Positions 25,058 to 32,831 of a stretch of 42,611 bases of DNA are shown here, piece after piece. The notes below the pieces were generated by a model. That model ran no database searches, was not told where the DNA came from, and was given only the letters and a program-made list of their open reading frames with translations. Location of the stretch: NCBI GenBank assembly GCA_019359375.1, contig JAHHHL010000054.1, positions 1 to 42,611 of the forward strand, in the 5' to 3' direction. The stretch comes from Lyngbya sp. HA4199-MV5 (GTDB taxonomy: Bacteria > Cyanobacteriota > Cyanobacteriia > Leptolyngbyales > Leptolyngbyaceae). Position 1 is the first letter of the stretch, and every line of letters begins with the position of its first letter. Both the position numbers and the translations under genes were made by a program.

Positions 25058-28000
25058 TTAAGGGCATTCTCGACTCATCACTAACTCACCATTTGTTAGT
25101 GTATAGACTCCTTGCGGCTCGACGATCGGATCACCAATTTTCCAGGGACGGGGCAGCGGATGAGCAGCGGATGAAACAGATGGAGGCAGTAGCTGATTCG
25201 TTGCATCTGTTACAGCATCCGTTTCCACAGTTCTCACCTCTCCGGTAGGAAATGGCGAAACTGGAGCATCACCTGGACGCTGAGGCAAACCACCGGAGCC
25301 TGTAATGGTGAAACTGCCGTTTTGCGATCCTCTACGAACGATGCAGCTATTTGCTAGCAGTTGAGTCGTATCAGTCAAGATTTGAGGAAAATCAGTCAGG
25401 CTATTCAGAAGCTCAAAATTCGGTCCTATAAAAGTGAACGTTCCAGTTGCAATAATGTCACTTTCTGGCGTTAGCTGTTTACGAAATTGGAGTCCAAGAG
25501 GGAATCGAGATCTAATCTGAACATTACTTCCAACACTTCGTCCAAAGCCCGTTGCGACAATATCACTATTTTCTGAAGGTATGGCGACGATGACTGAAGC
25601 ATCAATATCGATGCTACCATCAACTCCATTAGTTCCAGCATTGCCACTGATCGCGGATATTAAGCTGTTGTGGCGCAAGAATAAGATATTTTTTGCTATT
25701 AATTGAATGTTTCCACCTCTACCCGCTGTGGATTCAGCCGTGAGTTTCCCACGATCAAGAACGATTGTATTTGCCACAGCTGTTATATTGCCTGCATCGC
25801 CTTTTCCAAGACTGTTCACCGAGACAACAGCTCCATTCTCAATGGTTAACCGAGCCGGGTTGATTACGATACCGCCACCATTGCCAGTAGAGTTAGGCGT
25901 AGTGCTGGCAAACAAGCCACTAGCATCTCCTGCATTGACGACAGCCTTTCCAACAGATTCGGCAAGAGGGTTGTTGTCAAATTGAGCGAAACGAGCAGCA
26001 AAGGTGGGATCGCGTCCAGACAAAGTAATGGTATTGGCAATATTCAGAAGAATACTTCCTGCATTGCCTGCTCCGCTGGTTGTCGTTAAGATTTGACCGC
26101 CATTAATGGATTCAAAGTTTTTGGCATTAATTCTAACGCTGCCCGCATCACTGGAGTTAGCTGTTTGAGCAGTGACAATCGCTCCATCTGCAAGACGAAA
26201 CGCACCAGCAGTAACAGTGATTTCTCCGGCTGAACCAACTGCGCCAAGACCAGTATCTGTAAACAAGCCGCTAGAAAAACCGTTGGCACCAACTCCGCTC
26301 AAATTAACTGAATCAGAAGCTTGAATCTGAATATTACCACCAGTTCCCTGACCTAGAGTTCTAACAGCAGCGCTCACTTGAGCACCATTTGTTACAAAGA
26401 GAGAATTAGCTGTTATGTCGAGTGCTCCTCCATTGCCTCTAGCTCTAAAGACATCGCTAAATGCACCACTAGATAAGCCACTGGCGCTTTGCCCATCAAA
26501 AGATACACTCAGCCCTTCAATTGTTAAGTTGCCTGCATTCCCTATTCCAAAAGTTCTTGTCGAGATAGTTGCGCCCTCTCGAACCTCTAAGCGCCCAGCT
26601 CTAAAGATCAGGTTCCCTCCGTTGCCCCGTGCTCCTGGCCCTACTTCCGAGCTGAAACCGCTAGAGATCTGACCGTCTGGAGACGTACCGATTAGCTCCT
26701 GAGAATCACGTGCAAAAATTTCCAGATTACCTGCATCTCCCTTTCCAAACGTTGCTGTGGAAACTTGTGCACCATCCACTACCAAAAACCGTCTCCCCGC
26801 TAGTAGGAAGATATTTCCTCCCTCGCCGATCCCTCCAGAACCAACAGCACTAGAGATCCTGCTTGCAAAGCCATTACTACTCACCCCAGAAAGGGTGACA
26901 TTCCCTGCTATAAATGCACTTATATCACCAGCATTTCCCTGTCCTAATGTAGCAGCACTGATTTGAGCACCATTGGTAACAGCGAGGGAGCCACCGATAT
27001 TAAGATTAAGATTACCTCCACGTCCAACTCCGCCAGTACCTACACTGTTGAAAATTCCCCCAAATCCATTACTGTTAACTCCATCCAGTGCGACATCACC
27101 TGCTATAAATGCACTTATATTACCTGCGTCTCCCTGTCCAAACGTAGCAGCACTGATTTGAGCACCGTTGGTAACAGCGAGGGAGCCACCGATATTGAGA
27201 TTTAGATTGCCTCCACGTCCAACTCCGCCAGTACTTACGTTGCTGAAAATTCCCCCAGATCCATTGCTGTTCACTCCATCCAGTGTGACATTACCTGAGA
27301 TTAGTGCATTGATACTACCAGCATTTCCCTTTCCAAATGTAGCCGCACTGATCTGGGCACCATTTAGCAACGCAAGGGAACCAGCCTGAATTAAGATGTT
27401 GCTACCGTTGCCTAAGATAGAGCCAGCGTTAGATTCGGTGTTGCTACCAATAGTGCTGTTTGCTACTACAATTGACTGAGCAACGTTGAGTGTAATCTCT
27501 CCTGCTTGACCAGTGGGTGTTCCAAACCCTTCTATTTTGAATGCACCAATTCCACTATTTCCTACAACGTCTAGATGTTCAGCATTAATTGCAATACCGC
27601 CATCATTTGTAGCAGACACAAAGGCTTGATTAGTCAGTAGCACATTTGAGCGAATAACGGCATTTGGAAAAGTCAAGCTCAGGTCGCGACTACTTCCATT
27701 TAGCTCAACGATTCCTGGTGCTGCTAAACCACCCAACTCAACCCGACCCGCCTGAGCAAGTATACGCCCTCCATCTAAAGTGATGTCACCACCCAGCAAC
27801 ACTAAACTTTGACTATCAGGCACTTGCAGAGAAGCAAATTGGTTTTGTGCGGGTTGGCTTTTCAAAACGATGGGTTGGCTTTGCAGCGTGTTGAAAAAGA
27901 ACGCTGAAGGATTAACCGTCAGGAGTGTGGATGGCATTCCTGGTGTAGATGCACTAAAAATTCCTCGATCGCCAAATTGAATGGCATTAGCAGTCGTTGC

Positions 28001-28465
28001 TACAAACGAACCACCGACATCTAACCGGGCACCTGCGCCGAAGATAATCCCATTCGGGTTGATTAAAAAGAGATTGGCAGTTGTAGGAGCGAAATTATTA
28101 CCTATAATCTCAAAAGCGCCGAGTCCCCCAGCAATGTCAGAGAAATTATTTCCAGTCACCCGCGCCAGAATATTTTTGATTTCTGCGCTGGGATTAAAAA
28201 ATAGTGCGTTCCGTCCAACACTAATGTTGAATTCTCTAAAACTCTGGAACAGATTTTGCCCACGCCGTGCCCCGTTAGTAATTACTTCCGTAGGCTGCCC
28301 ATTAAAATTCTGGATGACCTGTGAACTCTCGGCACCCAAAGTCTCATCCGGCACAATCACACTTTGGGCAAAAGCATAGTTTTGGAAACAGGGCACGATC
28401 GCCCCTGCCAACAAGCTCACGATCGCCCAACGCCTATTTACCTGAGCCCCACAGAAACCCCACAT
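25058..28465 (-). CDS. TpsA exoprotein 4 (filamentous haemagglutinin-type adhesin)
   Basis: 1135 residues from ATG 28465. The frame is open to a GTG at 28474, but AGGAG lies eight bases before the ATG and directly touches the GTG, so the ATG is preferred. The signal peptide ends AFAQ. The TPS domain has INPNGIIFGAGARLDVGGSF. The passenger contains GGVGRGGNLNLNIGGSLAV and GQGDAGN repeats, three of them in a 195-bp tandem array. The shared C-terminal module has Cys1041 (NSCIVRRG) and Cys1134 (SRECP), 93 residues apart. Just before that module the sequence differs from the other four (FIGPNFELLNSLTDF instead of the LPDVSFLQNSL form). Exported by TpsB, by inference. Confidence 0.9.
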   Translation of the reverse strand: MWGFCGAQVNRRWAIVSLLAGAIVPCFQNYAFAQSVIVPDETLGAESSQVIQNFNGQPTEVITNGARRGQNLFQSFREFNISVGRNALFFNPSAEIKNILARVTGNNFSDIAGGLGAFEIIGNNFAPTTANLFLINPNGIIFGAGARLDVGGSFVATTANAIQFGDRGIFSASTPGMPSTLLTVNPSAFFFNTLQSQPIVLKSQPAQNQFASLQVPDSQSLVLLGGDITLDGGRILAQAGRVELGGLAAPGIVELNGSSRDLSLTFPNAVIRSNVLLTNQAFVSATNDGGIAINAEHLDVVGNSGIGAFKIEGFGTPTGQAGEITLNVAQSIVVANSTIGSNTESNAGSILGNGSNILIQAGSLALLNGAQISAATFGKGNAGSINALISGNVTLDGVNSNGSGGIFSNVSTGGVGRGGNLNLNIGGSLAVTNGAQISAATFGQGDAGNISAFIAGDVALDGVNSNGFGGIFNSVGTGGVGRGGNLNLNIGGSLAVTNGAQISAATLGQGNAGDISAFIAGNVTLSGVSSNGFASRISSAVGSGGIGEGGNIFLLAGRRFLVVDGAQVSTATFGKGDAGNLEIFARDSQELIGTSPDGQISSGFSSEVGPGARGNGGNLIFRAGRLEVREGATISTRTFGIGNAGNLTIEGLSVSFDGQSASGLSSGAFSDVFRARGNGGALDITANSLFVTNGAQVSAAVRTLGQGTGGNIQIQASDSVNLSGVGANGFSSGLFTDTGLGAVGSAGEITVTAGAFRLADGAIVTAQTANSSDAGSVRINAKNFESINGGQILTTTSGAGNAGSILLNIANTITLSGRDPTFAARFAQFDNNPLAESVGKAVVNAGDASGLFASTTPNSTGNGGGIVINPARLTIENGAVVSVNSLGKGDAGNITAVANTIVLDRGKLTAESTAGRGGNIQLIAKNILFLRHNSLISAISGNAGTNGVDGSIDIDASVIVAIPSENSDIVATGFGRSVGSNVQIRSRFPLGLQFRKQLTPESDIIATGTFTFIGPNFELLNSLTDFPQILTDTTQLLANSCIVRRGSQNGSFTITGSGGLPQRPGDAPVSPFPTGEVRTVETDAVTDATNQLLPPSVSSAAHPLPRPWKIGDPIVEPQGVYTLTNGELVMSRECP
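26880..27400 (-). repeat. 195-bp coding tandem repeats in tpsA4
   Basis: GAGGGAGCCACCGATATT recurs about 195 bases apart (near 26984 and 27179), and a third unit follows. The period equals that of the tpsA3 array, so 65 residues is a common beta-helix module length here. The units are similar but not identical. Confidence 0.75.
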
Positions 28466-28566
28466 TAGGCTCACTCCTCATACCTATGATGGGCGATCGT
28501 CTAAAGCTCTTATGAATGTTATTTCTCTAGTGAAACCCTAGACACCATTAAATTACCACACGAAGG

Positions 28567-29532
28567 TTACTCTGCTTGAAGCTGTTTCACCTGATCTTCA
28601 GCCAGCCCAGTTAGTTGACTCACCTGAGCGATCGAACTGCCAGCTTGCAATAAATTTCGTGCCACCTGCTGTATCTGAGCTTCTGCTTGATTAGCACGTT
28701 GCAACGCCTGTTCCTTGGCGCACCGTTCTTGCTCTGCCCGCTCCAACGCTTGCTCTGCCTGCTCTAACGCTTGCTCTGTATCAGTCCCAATCCAAGCATC
28801 CTGGGCATCATACCAGCGCAACCAGAGACGCGAAATGCCCTCAAATTCTCCCTGCCATAAGCCCAGTCCAATGTTCAATTCTGGTAGCCAAAGGCGAGGT
28901 CGTTCCTGATCAACAGATTGCTCTTGATAATGACCACCCACTAGTTGAAAGAAGCGCAGCGTGTCGGTGTAGCGACTAAAAACAATGTAGTAGGGAACGC
29001 GCAAAATTTGCTCGTAGACCGTCCATTTAGCAGGCGTTTTTTCGTCAAGGGCTTGACCATTAACAGGTTGAGCAGTGGTCGGTAGGAGTGGATCAGTCTG
29101 CAAGATGGTTCCCAGAGGTGCTGTCGCCGACTCAGCGTAAGGCCCCAGATCTTCCTTCTCAGTGCCAGGGGACAGAAATTCAACTACAACAAAGGGTGCA
29201 CGGCGTTCCTGCCAGATCACATAGCTACGACGGAGATCACCTTGATATAAGCGCGGGACATCAACCGATAAAAACCAATCTGGGCGTTTATACCATTGAG
29301 GATGGGCACTGTCATAGTACAAGTTTAGATCGGAGCCTGTGAAGAATTGACCTGTAGCATACTGACTCAAGCGCAAGGTGCGACTCAGCAGTTGAGGTTG
29401 CAAGTCGTGAAATTCATCCGGCAAACCAGGCTCCTCCAACGCTTCACTGGGCAAATCATACATGGTCGGCAGAGTCTGCCAGGGAGGAAGCGGCGGATCT
29501 GGTGGAACGATCGCTGAAGTGGATGGCTGCAT
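28567..29532 (-). CDS. Uma2-family (DUF820) PD-(D/E)XK nuclease-like protein
   Basis: 321 residues. The Uma2 fold, a restriction-endonuclease-like domain greatly expanded in cyanobacteria, covers about 60-240. Likely active-site residues are Asp85 (KRPDWF), Glu118 (PFVVVEFLSPGTE) and Lys169 (PAKWTVYEQ), followed by the conserved YYIVF strand. A charged Glu/Gln/Ala-rich coiled coil (about 250-300) and a short C-terminal helix (QVSQLTGLAEDQ) follow, a common arrangement for the family. The substrate of Uma2 proteins is unknown. The gene sits between tpsA4 and tpsA5 on the same strand, 34 to 101 bases from its neighbours, and probably has no functional link to secretion. A truncated relative lies at 40324. 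Confidence 0.85.
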   Translation of the reverse strand: MQPSTSAIVPPDPPLPPWQTLPTMYDLPSEALEEPGLPDEFHDLQPQLLSRTLRLSQYATGQFFTGSDLNLYYDSAHPQWYKRPDWFLSVDVPRLYQGDLRRSYVIWQERRAPFVVVEFLSPGTEKEDLGPYAESATAPLGTILQTDPLLPTTAQPVNGQALDEKTPAKWTVYEQILRVPYYIVFSRYTDTLRFFQLVGGHYQEQSVDQERPRLWLPELNIGLGLWQGEFEGISRLWLRWYDAQDAWIGTDTEQALEQAEQALERAEQERCAKEQALQRANQAEAQIQQVARNLLQAGSSIAQVSQLTGLAEDQVKQLQAE

Positions 29533-29608
29533 GAGGAAGTAGCAAGGAGGGTAACGCTATTTTAATGCAACCGCAAGCAACAAATGTGCGATCGCCCTTC
29601 ACCCACAG

Positions 29609-32600
29609 CTATTTGCATTCGCGGCTCATCACCAACTCACCATTTGCCAGTTCGTAAACACCCTGAGGTTCGATGATCGGATCACCAAGCTTCCAGGGAC
29701 GGGGTAGCGGATTGGAAGCAGATGAAACGGCTGGTGGAGATTGCTTATCCGTTTCATCTGTTGCAGAAGCCACCACCACATTTCTCACTACTCCTGTTGG
29801 AAATGGCGAAACTGGAGCGTCACCGGGACGTTGAGGTAACCCACCGGAGCCTGTAATGGTGAAGCTGCCGTTTTGCTGACCTCTACGAATAATGCAACTG
29901 TTGGCAAGCAGTTGAGTGGTATCGGTTAAACTCGTCGGTAATTGAGTCAAGCTGTTTTGCAAGAAGCTAATGTCTGGGACACCATTAACAGTGCCACTGA
30001 CAGTACCACTGGCATTGACATCGACTCGACCATTAGTGAGAAGAGCATTGAGAACAGCGCGATCGGTAATGGAGGGTGACGGGCGATAGAGCGGATCGCT
30101 CAGAAAAGCACGAGTATTAAAGGTAATGTTGCCGCCTCTGCCTGCGGGTGCAAACGCAAGGATGTCACTATTTTCCAGTGCAACAATAGTTTGAGCATTC
30201 AGGGCGATGTTGCCACCGTCGCCGCTATTGCTAATAGTGCGGATGCTACTATTGCTCCGTATACGAATGTTTCTGGCATTAACAGTAATGTTACCCCCAG
30301 TGCCAACTCCTCGGCTTTGAGCTGATAATCGTCCACTATTGCTTAAATTCAGATTTCTAGCTTCAATAAATAGGTTGCCCCCATTGCCTCGAGCATTTTG
30401 GCTAGACGTTGAGAATAAACCACTCGGATTACCATTTGCAGATGCTCCAAGGACATCAATATCAGAAGCATAAACAAATACGTCCCCCGCGCTTCCGATC
30501 CCAAAAGTGGAAGATCCTACTTGACCTCCATCTCTAATACTCAGTCGTTTAGCTTCAATCGTTAAACTTCCTCCCCTTCCTGTCGCTCTTGAATTAACAT
30601 CGGCGGTTAGAAAACTGTTTTGTCCCACAACTTCCACTAAATCGGTTGCCTTTATCAATAATCTTCCAGCATTTCCCTGTCCAGACGTGTCTACCGTTAC
30701 CTCTGCTCCATTCCTGATACTCAATCGTCCAGTTTCAATTGTTAAATCACCTCCATTTCCTGTCGGTTGCCTTGTAAATCTAGGATCTCGTGTGACACCA
30801 GCATTAATAGCTGTAGAAAAAAAGTTGGTAGCGTTAGGTGTATCAAATAGGTCAATTTCATCAGCACGGATGAATAGATTTCCTGCATCCCCATCGCCAA
30901 ATGTTGCGACTTGAATTTTGCTACCATCACTGATGCTTAAGCGCTTGGTTTCAAGAACTAGATTACCTCCACGACCTCTACCATTCTGATTAACCTGCGC
31001 GAGTATTCCGCCAGGTGCCCCATCTTCCCCACTATCACCGCTTAACTCTACGAATTCAGAAGCATGAATGACTAAGGTTCCCGCGCTCCCAAAGCTAAAG
31101 GTAGAAGCAGACACTTGCCCACCATTTCTAACAACCAATCGCTCAGTGTCAATTGTTAAATCTCCAGCATTGCCGATGCCAAAAGTATCTGCTGCAACCT
31201 CTGCGCCTTGACCCAGAATGTTTAGATGCTTTGTTTTAATAGTTAAGGTTCCTCCATTTCCACTAGCTGGAGTGACTGTTGAAAAAGGATCTCGTGATAC
31301 ACCAGCATTTATAGTTGTAGAGTAAAAGTTGGGGCTAGATGTATCAAGCACATTTACCTCATTAGCGCGGATAGACAGATTACCTGCGTTTCCATCGCCA
31401 AAGGTAGCAACTTGGATTTTGCTGCCATCAATGACACTTAAGCGCTGAGTGTCGATAATTATGCTGCCTCCCTGTCCTTTGCCTGCTGTTTCAACCTGAG
31501 CAAATAAACCACCAGGGTATCCTCTGTTACCACCTTGAGCGGGGTCTTCTCCACTCAACTCTACAGAGTCAAAAGCATGGACAACTATCTTTCCTGCATT
31601 TCCTGAGCCAAAGATTGAAGCACCTACTTGTGAATCGCGAACAATTAACTTCTGAGCTTGAATGTTAATATCCCCGCTACTACCAACATTGTTAGAAAAA
31701 ACATGATTTACAATATTGCTACTCTCTTCTACAACCACGGCTTCTAAAGCATTGATGTCAATGTTTCCTGCCTTGCTATCAATGGAGCCATAACCTCCAT
31801 CTATTCCAGCAAGAAGTTGGCTGTTTTGCAACATTACATTTTGAGCATTAATTGCAATACTGCCACCACCTCCAGTCTTAACATCAACACTGGAGTTATT
31901 ATTAAGGAACACATTAGCGCGTGGAACATTGCTTGGAAAACCTAAATAGAAGATGCTACCATCAGCTGTTAAATCAATTTTTCCTGGCGCTGCTAATCCT
32001 CCTAGCTCAACGCGTCCTCCTGCAACATAGTCAACGTACAAGAAGCTATTATTCAGAGTTACATCACCACCAATCAGCAACAGACTTTTGCCTTCCTGAA
32101 CTCCTAAGTTCCGTGTATTGCTTTGAATGGGCGCAACATTGGTTTGATTGAACAGAAATGCAGAAGGGTCAACTGTTAATAACTGTGAGGGCGGTTCAGA
32201 AAGAAAGGCACTGAAAGCACCCCGATCGCCAAACTGAATTGCGTTTGCCGTCGTAGCAACAAACGAACCTCCCACATCGAGTCGGGCATTCTGCTTAAAA
32301 ACGATGCCGCTGGGGTTCATTAGAAAAAGATTTGCTGTACCAGCTGATCGCACAATGCCGTCAATCTGCGACGCTGTACCACCCGTCACCCGCGAGAAGA
32401 CATTGACAATGTTGGGATTATTCAGAAAGCTTGCAACACCACCAGTGGGTACATCAAACCGACTGAAGCTGTGAAATAAATTTCCCCCAACAGTGGTGCC
32501 ATTGGTAATTTCAAACGTGGTGCCGTTGGGCGTAACAATCGTCCCGATCGACGGATCGGCAACGACTTGAGCAAAGGTCGTGGTAGAGAAGGGTACGATC

Positions 32601-32671
32601 GCCCCCCCACTGCCCACCAAGCCCATCAAACCGAACTCTAGGAACCGATCGAGCCAGCGTTTTGGGATCAT
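29609..32671 (-). CDS. TpsA exoprotein 5 (filamentous haemagglutinin-type adhesin)
   Basis: 1020 residues with a clean start: AGGAG lies nine bases before ATG 32671. Signal peptide about 1-35 (ending TTFAQ). The TPS domain contains MNPSGIVFKQNARLDVGGSF. The passenger repeats differ from the others in being a larger supra-repeat of about 160 residues built around SKIQVATFGDG[ND]AGNL and FFSTAINAGV or FYSTTINAGV. The shared C-terminal module has Cys926 (NSCIIRRG) and Cys1019 (SRECK); these are the only two cysteines I find in the protein. It lies first in the row of minus-strand tps genes and is divergent from the CHAT gene, so the 160-base gap at 32672-32831 must hold both promoters. Confidence 0.9.
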   Translation of the reverse strand: MIPKRWLDRFLEFGLMGLVGSGGAIVPFSTTTFAQVVADPSIGTIVTPNGTTFEITNGTTVGGNLFHSFSRFDVPTGGVASFLNNPNIVNVFSRVTGGTASQIDGIVRSAGTANLFLMNPSGIVFKQNARLDVGGSFVATTANAIQFGDRGAFSAFLSEPPSQLLTVDPSAFLFNQTNVAPIQSNTRNLGVQEGKSLLLIGGDVTLNNSFLYVDYVAGGRVELGGLAAPGKIDLTADGSIFYLGFPSNVPRANVFLNNNSSVDVKTGGGGSIAINAQNVMLQNSQLLAGIDGGYGSIDSKAGNIDINALEAVVVEESSNIVNHVFSNNVGSSGDINIQAQKLIVRDSQVGASIFGSGNAGKIVVHAFDSVELSGEDPAQGGNRGYPGGLFAQVETAGKGQGGSIIIDTQRLSVIDGSKIQVATFGDGNAGNLSIRANEVNVLDTSSPNFYSTTINAGVSRDPFSTVTPASGNGGTLTIKTKHLNILGQGAEVAADTFGIGNAGDLTIDTERLVVRNGGQVSASTFSFGSAGTLVIHASEFVELSGDSGEDGAPGGILAQVNQNGRGRGGNLVLETKRLSISDGSKIQVATFGDGDAGNLFIRADEIDLFDTPNATNFFSTAINAGVTRDPRFTRQPTGNGGDLTIETGRLSIRNGAEVTVDTSGQGNAGRLLIKATDLVEVVGQNSFLTADVNSRATGRGGSLTIEAKRLSIRDGGQVGSSTFGIGSAGDVFVYASDIDVLGASANGNPSGLFSTSSQNARGNGGNLFIEARNLNLSNSGRLSAQSRGVGTGGNITVNARNIRIRSNSSIRTISNSGDGGNIALNAQTIVALENSDILAFAPAGRGGNITFNTRAFLSDPLYRPSPSITDRAVLNALLTNGRVDVNASGTVSGTVNGVPDISFLQNSLTQLPTSLTDTTQLLANSCIIRRGQQNGSFTITGSGGLPQRPGDAPVSPFPTGVVRNVVVASATDETDKQSPPAVSSASNPLPRPWKLGDPIIEPQGVYELANGELVMSRECK

Positions 32672-32831
32672 GAGGCACGTCTCCTGAGGAGCGATCGCTG
32701 TGGTCTACTAAATCAGGTGCATAAAGCACCCAATTAGAGAATATTGTGAAGGAAAACTGCCAAATAAGTTGCAAGCGGTAGTATTTTCTTCAGAGACTCA
32801 TATTTCATCTGCTATCTCACTCGATGCGCTC

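Noticed and set aside
5269-32671. Contact-dependent inhibition (CdiA-like) toxins
   Set aside because: No VENN or similar pretoxin motif, no variable toxin tip and no immunity gene; all five C-termini are nearly the same.
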